Positions 50,009 to 59,414 of a stretch of DNA of 64,000 bases are shown piece by piece. Numbering within the stretch: the first letter of the stretch is position 1; every line of letters begins with the position of its first letter. The notes under the pieces are model-generated. The model was not told where the DNA came from and ran no database searches. It worked only from the letters and a program-made list of their open reading frames with translations. A program made the translations under genes and the position numbers. The DNA comes from Limobrevibacterium gyesilva (GTDB lineage Bacteria > Pseudomonadota > Alphaproteobacteria > Acetobacterales > Acetobacteraceae), in the NCBI RefSeq assembly GCF_025989185.1, contig NZ_JAPDNT010000008.1:62001-126000 (forward strand). The letters run 5' to 3'.

Positions 50009-52879
50009 CTACATGCCGGCCGGCGGGTGCCAGTTGCCTAGCTCGTCGATGCCGGCCTGGAGCAGGGCGTGCAAGTCGTGCACCTGCTCGGCGATGTCCT
50101 CGCCGCTGCCAGCGTCCTCCAGCACGGCGGCGGCGTGGCTGACCCGCATCAGGCCGAGATTGGCGGCGGTGCGGCCCAGAGCGCCGGCCTCGCGCATCAG
50201 CTCGGCGCGGCGGCCGGCTTCGGCGTGCGCCAGCAGGTCGGCGGTCTGGCGCAGGCCGGTCTCGATGAACAGGCGGACCACGTCGGCCGCGGCGCCGGGC
50301 CCGAGGTCGCGCACCATGGCATCGAGCATGGCCGGGTCGAAGCCGCGGTTCTCGACCACGGCGGCGCGGCGGCCATGCGCCCCCTCCGGGGTGGCTTGCG
50401 GTGGCCGCCTGGCGGTGGCGGCGGCGATCGCCTCGGCCAGCCGGTCGCCGGTGATCGGCTTGGTGGCATACTCGTCCATGCCGGCGGCGAGGCACGCGGC
50501 CTCGTCGGTGGGCATGGCGCTGGCGGTGAGGCCGACAATGGCGAGGCGCCCGCGCTCCCCCGGCATGGCGCGGATCGCCCGGGTGGCGGCGAGGCCGTCC
50601 ATCTCCGGCATCATCACGTCCATCAGCACGAGGTCGTAGTCGCGGCTCGCCACGGCGTCCACCGCCTCGCGGCCGTTGGTCACCGCCTCGACGCGGTGGC
50701 CCAGGCGTTCGAGCATGCGCGTGACCACCAGGCGGTTGGTGGCGTTGTCCTCGGCGACCAGGGCGCGCAGCCCGGCGGCCTGGGCGAAGGCGGCGTCGTC
50801 GCTGGCGCGGCGGGAGCGCAGCTTCACGTCGAAGCGGAAGATGCTGCCCAGGCCCGGCGCGCTTTCGACCTCGATGCTGCCGCCCATGCGCTCGATCAGC
50901 CGGCGGCTGATGGCGAGCCCCAGGCCGCTGCCGCCGAAACGGCGTGAGATCGAGCTGTCGGCCTGGGTGAACTCGTCGAACAGGCGGCTCTGCGCTTCCG
51001 GCGCGATGCCGATGCCGGTGTCGGCGACGGTGAAGCCGAGGCGGACGGCGCCGGGCTCGCGCGCCTGGCGGGTGACGCTGACGCGCACGTGGCCGGCCTC
51101 GGTGAACTTCACGGCGTTGCCGATCAGGTTGAGCAGGATCTGGCGCAGCCGGCGGGCGTCGCCGGCCGCGCGCAGCGGCACGTCGTCGGCGATGTCGATC
51201 TCGAGCGCGAGGCTCTTGGCGGCGGCGGCGGCGGCGAGCATGTCGATGGCGCCGCGCAGCAGGCCGCGTATGTCGAAGCTCGCCACCTCCAGCTCCAGCT
51301 TCCCGGACTCGAGGCGGGAGAAGTCGAGGATGTCGTTGATCATCTGCAACAGGTGGTTGCCGCTGTCGAGGATGATGCGGACATAGTGCTGCTCGGCCGC
51401 CCCCAGCTTCATGTCGAGCAGCAGGCTGGCGGCGCCGATGATGCCGTTCATGGGGGTGCGGATCTCGTGGCTCATCACCGCGAGGAATTCCGAGCGCGCG
51501 CGCCCGGCCACTTCGGCCGCGTCGCGGGCGGCGGCGAGCGCGGTCTCGGTGCGCTTGCGCTCGGTGACGTCGGTGTAGGTGCGCACCGCACCGCCGCCGG
51601 CCATCTCCTGGGTGCGGATCTCCAGCGCCCGGCCATTGCCGCGCAGCCGCTCGTAGACGCCGTATTCGCTGCTGATTCCGCCGCTCTCGACGAAGTGCAG
51701 GAAGGCGGGATCGACGGTCTCCGGCGGACCGAACTCGCCCTGGGCGAGCTGCCAGCGCAGGATGTCGCGGAAATAGGGGATGCCCTGCATCAGCGAGTCC
51801 GGCAGCTCCAGCAGTTCCATGACGCGGCGGTTGGCGACCGGGACGCGGCCCTCGGCATCGACCATCAGGATGCCCTGGCTGATGTTCTCGAGCGTGGCGG
51901 CGAGGGCTTCGCGCGAGCGGGCGATACGGCGGTGCTGGCGCACCAGAAGAGTGCCGAACAGGGCGGCGACGACGCCGATCAGCGTGCCGAGGATGAGCAG
52001 CCGGGTGCGCTGGCGCTGCCACTCGGCGAACACCTCGGCCTCGTCGAGGCCGACGGCGACCAGCAGCGGGTAGCCGGCGACCCGGCGGAAGCTTTCGATG
52101 CGGGCGGCGCCGTCGACGGGGCTGACGGTATGGAAGCTGCCCTGCTCGGCGCTGGACAGCAGGGCGGTCGCCTCGGCGCCTGCGAGCCTGGTGCCGATGA
52201 CGCCGTCGCGCAGCGGCGCGTGGGCGCGGATGACGCCGTCCTCGCCCACGAGCAGCACGTCGCCGTTGCCGATGTCGAGCGACTCGTAGAACCGCGTGAG
52301 GTAGCCGATGTCGACGGAGACGACGACGGTACCGCCATAGCTGCCGTCCGGCCTGCCGATGCGGCGGGTGACGTTGATCGACCACTTGCCTGAGAGGCGG
52401 CCGAGCACCGGTGCGCTGATGAACATGCGGTCTTCGGTCGCCTCCTTCTGGACCCGCACATGCTCGCGGTCGGACAGGTCGACGCGGCTGGTGACCGGGC
52501 CGAGATTGGTCATCAGCACGATGCCCTCGGCGTCGATGATGGTGAGCTGGATGGTCAGGCCATGGGTGAACTGGCGGCTGCGGGCCCAGGTCGTGAGGTC
52601 GAAACGCGTGGGATCGCGCTGGTAGGATTCGCGCGCGAACAGCAGGGTCTGGTCGATCGCGTCGAAGGCGCGGGAAATGTTTTCGCTGAAGCCGCGGGCG
52701 AGGTTGGTGGTGTCCTGCACGGCACCCTGCAGGGCCTGGCGGTATTCCTGGCGCAGGTGCACGACGATGCCGGCCCAGGCCATGATCACCAGCCCCAGGA
52801 CCAGCCCCAGGTAACCGGTCTCCGTCCGGAGCACCTTGCGGCGCAGCCACGCAAGCGGCGGCGTCTTCGGTGCCGGCAT
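50009..52879 (-). CDS. Hybrid histidine kinase with Cache, PAS, receiver and degenerate HPt
   Basis: A 956-residue membrane kinase. TM1 lies near 20-42 and TM2 near 290-315, with a double-Cache-like periplasmic sensor between. A PAS domain follows (about 330-450). HisKA carries His471 ([12 protein letters not shown]), then HATPase with DTGIGIA and GGSGLGLAI, and a receiver with Asp754 ([11 protein letters not shown]) and TKPI. A C-terminal HPt-like helical bundle (about 870-956) has Gly899 where the phospho-accepting His should be ([14 protein letters not shown]). AGGAGA precedes the ATG. It is convergent with the sugar transferase. Confidence 0.92.
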   Translation of the reverse strand: MPAPKTPPLAWLRRKVLRTETGYLGLVLGLVIMAWAGIVVHLRQEYRQALQGAVQDTTNLARGFSENISRAFDAIDQTLLFARESYQRDPTRFDLTTWARSRQFTHGLTIQLTIIDAEGIVLMTNLGPVTSRVDLSDREHVRVQKEATEDRMFISAPVLGRLSGKWSINVTRRIGRPDGSYGGTVVVSVDIGYLTRFYESLDIGNGDVLLVGEDGVIRAHAPLRDGVIGTRLAGAEATALLSSAEQGSFHTVSPVDGAARIESFRRVAGYPLLVAVGLDEAEVFAEWQRQRTRLLILGTLIGVVAALFGTLLVRQHRRIARSREALAATLENISQGILMVDAEGRVPVANRRVMELLELPDSLMQGIPYFRDILRWQLAQGEFGPPETVDPAFLHFVESGGISSEYGVYERLRGNGRALEIRTQEMAGGGAVRTYTDVTERKRTETALAAARDAAEVAGRARSEFLAVMSHEIRTPMNGIIGAASLLLDMKLGAAEQHYVRIILDSGNHLLQMINDILDFSRLESGKLELEVASFDIRGLLRGAIDMLAAAAAAKSLALEIDIADDVPLRAAGDARRLRQILLNLIGNAVKFTEAGHVRVSVTRQAREPGAVRLGFTVADTGIGIAPEAQSRLFDEFTQADSSISRRFGGSGLGLAISRRLIERMGGSIEVESAPGLGSIFRFDVKLRSRRASDDAAFAQAAGLRALVAEDNATNRLVVTRMLERLGHRVEAVTNGREAVDAVASRDYDLVLMDVMMPEMDGLAATRAIRAMPGERGRLAIVGLTASAMPTDEAACLAAGMDEYATKPITGDRLAEAIAAATARRPPQATPEGAHGRRAAVVENRGFDPAMLDAMVRDLGPGAAADVVRLFIETGLRQTADLLAHAEAGRRAELMREAGALGRTAANLGLMRVSHAAAVLEDAGSGEDIAEQVHDLHALLQAGIDELGNWHPPAGM

Positions 52880-52987
52880 GTCGGGTTCTCCTGTTGTGGC
52901 GCGGCGGTGCAACTGTCGCGGTCGATGCAGGCATGTCAAGGATTCCGGGCCTGGGATGAGGCCCGGTCGGCGCACCGGAGTGTGGGG

Positions 52988-53003
52988 TGTGATCTAGCTC
53001 ACA
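52988..53003. promoter_or_regulatory. Consensus CRP-type site
   Basis: TGTGATCTAGCTCACA is a perfect palindrome matching TGTGA-N6-TCACA. AT-rich promoter-like sequence follows (53004-53035). It lies 109 bp before the divergent kinase and 73 bp before the zinc-ribbon gene. Confidence 0.7.
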
Positions 53004-53076
53004 TCATAAAAAAATCGTTATTGATATGTTAATACCACCCGATCGCCACCGGCCGGTCGATCGGGGCGGGGTATTC

Positions 53077-53316
53077 ATGACAGGTATCGAACGTGGCGGT
53101 TGGGATTCTTGCGACTATTGCAGGCGAGGTCAGGTGGTCATCCAGCAGACGGAGTTGCGGTTCCGCCGGGTGACCGACCGCGGAGTCATCCAGTGCCAGG
53201 TGAGCGTGCCCGTCGGCTATTGCGACCAGTGCGGCTTCCGGCATGTCGATGCGGCCGCCGATGCGGCGATCGAGGCGGCGGCGCGCCGGGCCTATGAGGA
53301 ACTCGGGGCGAAATAG
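53077..53316 (+). CDS. YgiT-type zinc-ribbon protein
   Basis: A 79-residue protein with paired CxxC knuckles (CDYCRRG and CDQCGFRH) on either side of a beta-rich segment, then a charged helix (AIEAAARRAYEEL). This is the MqsA/YgiT N-terminal zinc-binding layout. The helix-turn-helix antitoxin domain is missing and no toxin gene adjoins. The function is unknown. The ATG at 53077 is preferred because upstream frames run into the AT-rich promoter. Confidence 0.7.
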   Translation: MTGIERGGWDSCDYCRRGQVVIQQTELRFRRVTDRGVIQCQVSVPVGYCDQCGFRHVDAAADAAIEAAARRAYEELGAK

Positions 53317-53432
53317 GGGATGATGCGCGGCTGGTGCCCCCGCCGCCCTCGGCGTGCGGTTGCCGGTCGCGCATGCCCGGTGTTACGCACACGATCCAGG
53401 GTGATGAACAACCAGACATGGGAGCGACGCCG

Positions 53433-54203
53433 ATGAAACTGTTCGACCTGACCGGCAAGGTGGCGATTGTCACGGGCGGCAATGGCGGGATCGGGCTGGG
53501 CATGGCCAAGGGCCTGGCCGGCGCGGGGGCGCGCGTGGTGCTGGCCGGCCGCAATGCCGCCAAGGGCGCGAAGGCGGCCGCGGAGCTGGGCGGGGCGGCG
53601 GTGTTCATGGCCGCCGATGTCACGAAGAAGGCCGATTGCGAGAAGCTGGTGGCCGACACGGTGGCGCGGTTCGGCCGGCTGGACATCCTGGTCAATAACG
53701 CCGGCACGGCGATCCGCAAGAACCCGCAGGACTACACCGAGGCCGAGTGGCACAAGGTGATGGACACCAACATGACCAGCGCCTTCCTGTGCAGCCAGGC
53801 GGCGTATCCGCATCTGGTGGCATCGGGCGCCCGCAACGAGGGCGGGGCGAAGGTGGTGAACATCGGCTCGGTGATGAGCCTGTTCGGCGCCCCGCATGCG
53901 GCCCCCTATGCCGCGAGCAAGGGCGCGATCATGCAGTTCACCAAGGCGATCGCGACGGCCTGGGCGAAGGACAACATCCAGTGCAACGCCGTGCTGCCGG
54001 GCTGGATCGACACCGAGCTGACGATGAGCGCGCGCGAGCAGGTGGCCGGGCTGAACGAGGCGGTGCTGGCGCGCACGCCGGCGGCGCGCTGGGGCGTGCC
54101 GGAGGACCTTTCGGGGATCGCGGTGTTCCTGGCCTCGCCCGGGTCGGACTTCGTGACGGGGACGGCGATTCCGTGCGACGGGGGGTGTTGCGCGCGGGCC
54201 TGA
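53433..54203 (+). CDS. Short-chain dehydrogenase (gluconate 5-dehydrogenase-like)
   Basis: A 256-residue classical SDR. The cofactor motif is GGNGGIGLGMA. NNAG is at about 90, with catalytic Ser in NIGSVMSLFG and Tyr/Lys in YAASKGA. The C-terminus is AIPCDGGCCARA. It is similar in layout to 2-deoxy-gluconate or gluconate dehydrogenases. The start at 53433 follows GGAG; an ATG 15 bases upstream is possible. It is a lone gene, so the substrate stays open. Confidence 0.9.
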   Translation: MKLFDLTGKVAIVTGGNGGIGLGMAKGLAGAGARVVLAGRNAAKGAKAAAELGGAAVFMAADVTKKADCEKLVADTVARFGRLDILVNNAGTAIRKNPQDYTEAEWHKVMDTNMTSAFLCSQAAYPHLVASGARNEGGAKVVNIGSVMSLFGAPHAAPYAASKGAIMQFTKAIATAWAKDNIQCNAVLPGWIDTELTMSAREQVAGLNEAVLARTPAARWGVPEDLSGIAVFLASPGSDFVTGTAIPCDGGCCARA

Positions 54204-54294
54204 GGGATTGGTGCGGCGCCTGGTGTTGCAAGGGGGCGGGGTGGCGGCCGTCGGGCCGTTTGCCGGTGGCTTCGTTGGCGGTTGATGGGACCGG

Positions 54295-55230
54295 ATGAAG
54301 AACGTTCTCTGGCTTCTCGTCGGGCTGCTCGCCGCCTGCACGGCGCCGTCGCCGCGAACCGGCCCACAGGGCTGCGACATCCGCAAGGACGCCGAGATCC
54401 CCATCACCTTCGAGCGGGGTCTCATCGGCGCGCCCGCCATGATCGAGGGCAATCCCGTCACCCTGCTGATCGATACGGGATCGGAAGCGTCCCTGGTCAC
54501 GCCCGCAGCCATGGCGGCCCTGCACCTGCAGACCGACCGGCGCAGGCGTACCACCATCCAGGGCACGGGGGGCGCCATCACGACGCAGAACGCCGCGTTG
54601 CAGTCCTTCGGGATTGGCGGCATGGAAATGCTGGACCAGAGCACGGCCGTCGGGCCGCTGCCGGGGGTGCGGAATGTCAGACTGGCCGCCTCCGGCCTGG
54701 TAGGCGCCGACTGGCTCAGGGATTTCGACGTCGAGCTGGATCTTCCGCATCGGCGCGTTGCACTTTACCGGGTGCAGGGATGCAGCGGGGCGTATGTTCC
54801 GTGGCAGGGTCCGACGACCCCGGTTCCTGTTCAGATCTACCGGCGCGGCCTCGTCCTGTTGCCGGTCAAGCTGGATGGCCAATCCGTGACGGCATTGCTC
54901 GACAGCGGGGCGAACCGTTCGATCCTGAGCGAGACTGCCGCGACGCGGGTCGGGGTCGGCGGGTCGACGCCCGCTTCGGACAGGCCGGGGACGGCGATCG
55001 GCATCGATGGGGCGATGCAAGCGACCCGCGGCCACCGCTTCGGAGTGCTTCGGGTCGGCGGTGCCGAATACAGGGGGCCGCTGATCGGCGTCGGCCCGCT
55101 GCAACTTCCGATGGCCGACATGCTGCTCGGCACGGATTGGCTGCGGGTGAACCGGGTATGGATCTCGTACGCGGCGCGCCGGGTGACCATCCAGCCCGTT
55201 CGCCCGGTTGGCGATACCCGGGCCGAATAG
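54295..55230 (+). CDS. Lipoprotein with two retropepsin-like aspartic protease domains
   Basis: A 311-residue predicted lipoprotein (lipobox LAAC, lipidated Cys15). It holds two retropepsin-like halves, each with an Asp-(Thr/Ser)-Gly motif: LLIDTGSEASLV (Asp60) and ALLDSGANRSIL (Asp203). Each is followed by a hydrophobic-Gly region (LVGADWLRDFD and LLGTDWLRVN). Bacterial retropepsin-like domains usually dimerise; here two lie in one chain, so it may be a pseudo-dimeric periplasmic protease. No neighbour gives a clue to its target. Confidence 0.82.
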   Translation: MKNVLWLLVGLLAACTAPSPRTGPQGCDIRKDAEIPITFERGLIGAPAMIEGNPVTLLIDTGSEASLVTPAAMAALHLQTDRRRRTTIQGTGGAITTQNAALQSFGIGGMEMLDQSTAVGPLPGVRNVRLAASGLVGADWLRDFDVELDLPHRRVALYRVQGCSGAYVPWQGPTTPVPVQIYRRGLVLLPVKLDGQSVTALLDSGANRSILSETAATRVGVGGSTPASDRPGTAIGIDGAMQATRGHRFGVLRVGGAEYRGPLIGVGPLQLPMADMLLGTDWLRVNRVWISYAARRVTIQPVRPVGDTRAE

Positions 55231-55312
55231 GGGCGGGGAAGGGCCCGCTGAAGTCTGCTTGCTCCTCACCCGCCCTGCGTGCTGCACTTGCGGGAAACAG
55301 GGGAGAAAGGTC

Positions 55313-56899
55313 ATGGGTGGCAACAGGGTCCTGCGTCGGTTCCTGCTGGCCGGAGCGGCCGCATTGCTGGCCGGCGCGGGGATTGCGTCCGGCGCCAAGG
55401 CGCAGACCAAGGTGCTGCGGGTGATCCCGCACGCGGACCTCACCATGCTCGATCCGGTCTTTGTCCCGATCGTCATCACCCGCGAGTACGGGCTGATGGT
55501 GTATGAACAGCTGTTTGCCTGGGACAGCAATCTGCGGGCGAAGCCGCAGATGGTCGAGACGTGGAGCACCTCGCCCGACGGGCTCACCTGGCGCTTCACC
55601 TTGCGCGACGGGCTGAAGTTCCATGACGGTCAGCCGGTGACGACGGCCGATGTGGTCGCGTCGCTGAAGCGCTGGATGGGGCGCGATCCGGTGGGCGCGA
55701 AGGTCGCGGCCGTCATGGCGTCGCTGGACCCGGTGGACGGCAAGACGCTCGAGCTGAAGCTCAACAAGCCCTATCCGATGATGCTGTTCTCGCTGGGCTC
55801 GGCGGTCGGGCAGATCCCCGTGATCATGCGCGCGGGCGACCTGCAGGACCCGGACAAGCCGGTGACGACGGCGATCGGCTCGGGCCCGTATCGCTTCAAC
55901 CATGCCGAGCGGATCAGCGGCGCGCGCGTGGTGTTCGACCGCAACCAGGACTACGTGCCGCGCAAGGAGCCGGCGGACGGGCTGACCGGGGCGCGGCTGG
56001 CCAAGGCCGACCGGGTGGAGTGGCGCATCGTTCCCGATGCCGCGACCGCGGCGGCCGCGCTGCAGAACGGCGAGGTGGATATCTGGGAGCAGCCCGCGCT
56101 GGATCTGCTGCCGCTGCTGTCAAAAACCCCGCAGGTGAAGCTGCAGAAGCTGACCGAGCTGAGCAACATGGTGATGCTGCGGCCGAACACGCTGTATCCG
56201 CCTTTCGACAACCCGAAGGCGCGCCTCGCGCTGGCCTACATGATCGACCAGGGCGACGAGATGGCGGCGGGCTTCGGCGATGAGAAATACTGGAAGCGCT
56301 GCAATGCCTATTACATCTGCGGCGGGCCGTACGGCACCGAGGCCGGGACGGAGGATTTCAGGCCCGATTTCGACAAGGCGCGGCGCCTGCTGGCGGAAGC
56401 CGGCTACAAGGGCGAGAAGATCGTGTTTCCGACGACGAACGAGATCGCCTGGATCGGCCGCATGTCCGAAGTGGCCGCGGATGCCATGCGCAAGGCGGGG
56501 ATGAACGTGGACCTGGTGTATGCGGACTGGGGCACCACGGCGGGGCGCCAGCGCAACCAGGGGCCGCCCTCGGCCGGCGGGTGGAACATCCTGCTGACCG
56601 GCGCTTCCGGGCCGACCATGCACCATCCGCTGACCAATATCGGCACCAACATGGCCTGCGACCGCAAGAACTTCGCCGGCTGGCCGTGCGACGAGGAGGC
56701 GGAGCGGCTGCGCCAGGCGTTCCTCGATGCCGACGACGCCGGCCGGGCCGCGGCATTGGACAAGCTGCACCGGCATCTCGCGCAGGTGCAGCCGTATCGT
56801 GTGCTCGGGCAGTACGACCAGCCCGTCGCGATGCGTGCGAATGTGACGGGGCTGCTGTCCGCGCCGGTGATCGTCTACTGGAACATCGACAAGAACTGA
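55313..56899 (+). CDS. ABC transporter substrate-binding protein, family 5
   Basis: A 528-residue DppA/OppA-type binding protein with a signal peptide (RRFLLAGAAALLAGAG, cleavage near AKA). It has MVETWSTSPDGLTWRFTLRDGLKFHDGQ (as adjoining family motifs), TAIGSGPYRF, ARLALAYMIDQ and RRLLAEAGYKG. GGGAGAAAGG precedes the ATG. No permease or ATPase gene is beside it. The RpiR regulator at 56928 is convergent. It probably feeds peptides or similar solutes to a transporter encoded elsewhere. Confidence 0.92.
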   Translation: MGGNRVLRRFLLAGAAALLAGAGIASGAKAQTKVLRVIPHADLTMLDPVFVPIVITREYGLMVYEQLFAWDSNLRAKPQMVETWSTSPDGLTWRFTLRDGLKFHDGQPVTTADVVASLKRWMGRDPVGAKVAAVMASLDPVDGKTLELKLNKPYPMMLFSLGSAVGQIPVIMRAGDLQDPDKPVTTAIGSGPYRFNHAERISGARVVFDRNQDYVPRKEPADGLTGARLAKADRVEWRIVPDAATAAAALQNGEVDIWEQPALDLLPLLSKTPQVKLQKLTELSNMVMLRPNTLYPPFDNPKARLALAYMIDQGDEMAAGFGDEKYWKRCNAYYICGGPYGTEAGTEDFRPDFDKARRLLAEAGYKGEKIVFPTTNEIAWIGRMSEVAADAMRKAGMNVDLVYADWGTTAGRQRNQGPPSAGGWNILLTGASGPTMHHPLTNIGTNMACDRKNFAGWPCDEEAERLRQAFLDADDAGRAAALDKLHRHLAQVQPYRVLGQYDQPVAMRANVTGLLSAPVIVYWNIDKN

Positions 56900-56927
56900 T
56901 TGCCGGTGGGGTGGGGGCGGGGTTGGG

Positions 56928-57821
56928 TCACCGCCTTGTGCCGCCGATGGCCCCCCGCAGTTCATCCAGCCGTTCGAGAGTGGCGATGGTCTCGTGCTCG
57001 GCGGAGGCGGCCAGGGCGAGGACGAGGGCTTCGAGGCACACGAGGGTGATGCCGTGCAGGGCGAAGTGCTCGGCGCGGCCGCGCGGGGCCTGGATGCTCA
57101 GGCTGGCGCGTCCGGCGATGTCCGGATCGGGCGTGTCGGTGACCAGGACGACGGGGATGCCGAGGCGCTCGGCTTCGTCCAGGACGGCGATGACCTCGCG
57201 ATAGGCAGGGCCGTAGGCGAGGATCAGCAGGGCATCCGTTCGCGACAGGGCCAGCATCTGGTCGGCGAGTTCGGTGCCCGTGCGGTCGAGTGTCTCGGCC
57301 TTCCGGCCGGTGCGCCGGAGCAGGAAGGCGGCGTACTGCGCGATCGGGGCGGACGGTCCGATCCCGAAGACGATCAGGCGTTCCGCTGGGTGGAGCAGGG
57401 CGGCGGCGGCGCCGATCTGTGTGCGGATCGCGGGGGATGAGAGCTGTTTCAGGCCGTCCGCTGAGGTTTCAAGCACGGTTGCGATGGCGCGCCCGGCATT
57501 GTGCCCGGCCTCGGCGAGGGTGCGGCGCATGCCCGTGACGGGTGTCGCGCCGGGTTGAAGCGATGTTGTGAGCACCTGGCGAAGCTCGGGCAGGCCGCTG
57601 AAGCCGAGGGTCTGGACGGCGCGGATGACGGTCGCATCGGACGTGCGGGTGCGGCGTGCGAGCTCGGCGGCCGAGCTGGCCAGCGCGACGACACGGTTCT
57701 CGTCGATGAAGCGTAGCACGCGCAGCATGGCGTCGGTCAGGTCGTCGCGATGCTCGCGCAGCCGTCGGGCGTACGGGTCGTCGCGGTCGGGGTGGGCGCG
57801 TTCGGTCTTGTTGTGTGGCAT
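56928..57821 (-). CDS. MurR/RpiR family transcriptional regulator
   Basis: A 297-residue regulator with an N-terminal RpiR helix-turn-helix (ASSAAELARRTRTSDATVIRAVQTLGFSGLPELRQ, as successive helices) and a C-terminal SIS sugar-phosphate-binding domain (IVFGIGPSAPIAQYAAFLLRRTG, LILAYGPAYREVIAVLDEA). It probably senses a phosphosugar and controls either its own divergent neighbour at 57901 or the binding protein at 55313. The intergenic region 57822-57900 has GCTACAT twice and GTAG-N6-CTAC, possible operator elements. Confidence 0.9.
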   Translation of the reverse strand: MPHNKTERAHPDRDDPYARRLREHRDDLTDAMLRVLRFIDENRVVALASSAAELARRTRTSDATVIRAVQTLGFSGLPELRQVLTTSLQPGATPVTGMRRTLAEAGHNAGRAIATVLETSADGLKQLSSPAIRTQIGAAAALLHPAERLIVFGIGPSAPIAQYAAFLLRRTGRKAETLDRTGTELADQMLALSRTDALLILAYGPAYREVIAVLDEAERLGIPVVLVTDTPDPDIAGRASLSIQAPRGRAEHFALHGITLVCLEALVLALAASAEHETIATLERLDELRGAIGGTRR

Positions 57822-57900
57822 TTGCTACATTATATTCGATGACGTAGTTTACGCTACATCAATCGGTCTCGTCGTGGCGCTTCAGGCAAGGGGACGGTGA

Positions 57901-58626
57901 ATGAACTGGGCGATCTTCGCATCGAGCTTTCTGGCGGCGACGGTGGAGTGGGTCGAAGCCTATACCATCGTCCTTGCCGTAAGCCTGACCATCGGGTGGT
58001 CGGCGGCGCTGGGTGCTGTGGCCGCGGCATTGGCGACGCTCGGGGCGCTGACCGCGGTGACCGGCGGGGCGCTGCAACTGGGCGTCGGGGTCGAGTGGCT
58101 TCAGTTCGTGATCGGGGTGTTCCTGCTGCTGTTCGGCGTGCGCTGGCTGGCGAAGGCGATCGCTCGCGCGGCGGGGCTGGTCGCGCTGCACGACGAGGCG
58201 GCTGAATTCCGGGCGACCCGGACGCTGCTGCGGGGCGAGGACGGGCGGGCGGCGTGGCTGGTTGCCTACAAGGGCGTGCTGCTCGAGGGCTTGGAGGTGT
58301 GGCTGGTGGTTGTCGCCCTGGGGGCCGGCGGGGTTGGCCTGGTCAGCAGCACGTGGGGTGCGATCGCTGCCCTGGTGCCAGTGGCGGTGGCGGGTGCGCT
58401 GTTGCAGGCGCCGCTTCGGCGGGTGCCGGAGAACGCGATCAAGTTCGTCGTGGGCGCGATGATCGTGGCCTTCGGGACGTTCTGGACGCTGGAGGCCATG
58501 GGAGGTGCTGCGGCGTGGCCGTTGGGGGATTGGTCGCTGGTCGGGTTGGTCCTGTTTTACCTGCTTGGCGGGTTGTTGCTGGCCGTGGCGTTGCGCCGGC
58601 ATCTGGTGAAGGGAGTTGTGCGGTGA
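57901..58626 (+). CDS. Predicted transporter-like membrane protein (COG4280-like)
   Basis: A 241-residue integral membrane protein with six or seven helices. Two similar acidic motifs, VEWVEAYTIVLAV (residues 15-27) and LLEGLEVWLVVVAL (about 127-140), lie in hydrophobic helices, an internal repeat like that of small two-repeat cation or LysE-type carriers. I place it with COG4280 predicted membrane proteins. The substrate is unknown. Its stop overlaps the next small gene. Confidence 0.75.
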   Translation: MNWAIFASSFLAATVEWVEAYTIVLAVSLTIGWSAALGAVAAALATLGALTAVTGGALQLGVGVEWLQFVIGVFLLLFGVRWLAKAIARAAGLVALHDEAAEFRATRTLLRGEDGRAAWLVAYKGVLLEGLEVWLVVVALGAGGVGLVSSTWGAIAALVPVAVAGALLQAPLRRVPENAIKFVVGAMIVAFGTFWTLEAMGGAAAWPLGDWSLVGLVLFYLLGGLLLAVALRRHLVKGVVR

Positions 58627-58811
58627 GGGCCTTCCTGAAGACGCTGTTTGGCGACTTGCGGAATTGCGGTGTGGTGGTCGTGCTGATTGCGGTGGAGGCA
58701 GGGTTGGTGCGGGCGGGGCTCGCGCATGTGGCGCCGCTGGTGCTGCCGCCGCTGTGTCTTGTCGGGGTGTCGTGGCTGGCGTGGTCGGGGCGGCGGGTGG
58801 TTCGGGGGTAG
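58623..58811 (+). CDS. Small membrane protein coupled to COG4280-like gene
   Basis: A 62-residue protein with two hydrophobic helices (VVVVLIAVEAGLVRAGL and VLPPLCLVGVSWLAWSG). The GTG overlaps the TGA of the preceding gene (GTGA), which strongly suggests coupled synthesis, perhaps as a small subunit. I know no named family for it. A palindromic repeat follows. Confidence 0.7.
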   Translation: MRAFLKTLFGDLRNCGVVVVLIAVEAGLVRAGLAHVAPLVLPPLCLVGVSWLAWSGRRVVRG

Positions 58812-58841
58812 TTTGCGGTTTTGGCGGCTTGCGTGGGGGTG

Positions 58842-58866
58842 CCTCTCCCCGCAAGGCGGGGAGAGG
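58842..58866. repeat. Palindromic repeat, intergenic (terminator-like)
   Basis: CCTCTCCCCGC / GCGGGGAGAGG with AAG loop lies 30 bases after the small membrane gene and just before the convergent His-tract gene. It matches the palindrome inside the kinase gene at 44186-44212. It may serve as a terminator. Confidence 0.75.
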
Positions 58867-58893
58867 GGCAGAGATTTTCATTTCGGCTGGTTG

Positions 58894-59274
58894 TCAGGCG
58901 GCGCTGGCGGTTTGGCTGTAGGCGTTGATGGCTTGGGCCAGGTCGGGGGACAGCGTGCTGCTGAGCGAGGATTGGTCGGCGTTGGTGCCGGATGCCGCTT
59001 CGTGGTGATGATGGTGGTGATGCGCCTTTGCCGTGCCTGATGTCGTGGTCGCGCTGGCGGACTGCGGATCGTTGGCTTGCTGCTGGGTGAGCCAGGCCTG
59101 CAGGTCCGACGAGAGGGACTGGAACGGGTCGGTGGGGCCCGCGGGCTGGTTCGGTTGCGACGGCCTGGCGCGCTGGGGCTTCGGGTCGGCGGCGGAGACC
59201 GTGTCGGGCGTGGGCGGGGCCAGCGCCGTGGCGGCGGAATGCCAGATGTTCGAGGCGATGCTGCTGATCGACAC
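58894..59274 (-). CDS. Hypothetical protein with a seven-histidine tract
   Basis: A 126-residue hydrophilic protein, Pro/Ser/Thr/Gln-rich, with HHHHHHH near residue 90 (AKAHHHHHHHEA). Family-like pieces are SISSIASNIWHSA at the start, SSDLQAWLTQQQ in the middle and LSPDLAQAINAYSQTA at the end. There is no signal peptide. The GTG start follows GGAG. The His run suggests metal binding. It is a single gene downstream of metY. I cannot assign a function. Confidence 0.7.
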   Translation of the reverse strand: MSISSIASNIWHSAATALAPPTPDTVSAADPKPQRARPSQPNQPAGPTDPFQSLSSDLQAWLTQQQANDPQSASATTTSGTAKAHHHHHHHEAASGTNADQSSLSSTLSPDLAQAINAYSQTASAA

Positions 59275-59414
59275 GTCCTGTGCTCCTGTGACGGTGGATG
59301 CCGTCGTTGTGGAAGCAAACGGCGTGCCGGAGCGGGAATGGCGGAATTCCGCGCGTGGCCAGGGGGTGGCGGCCGGCAGATCCTGCCTTGGGTGGCAGGA
59401 TCTGCCGGGTTGCG

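Noticed and set aside
53077-53316. Toxin-antitoxin locus
   Set aside because: The YgiT-like protein lacks a helix-turn-helix and no toxin gene lies on either side.
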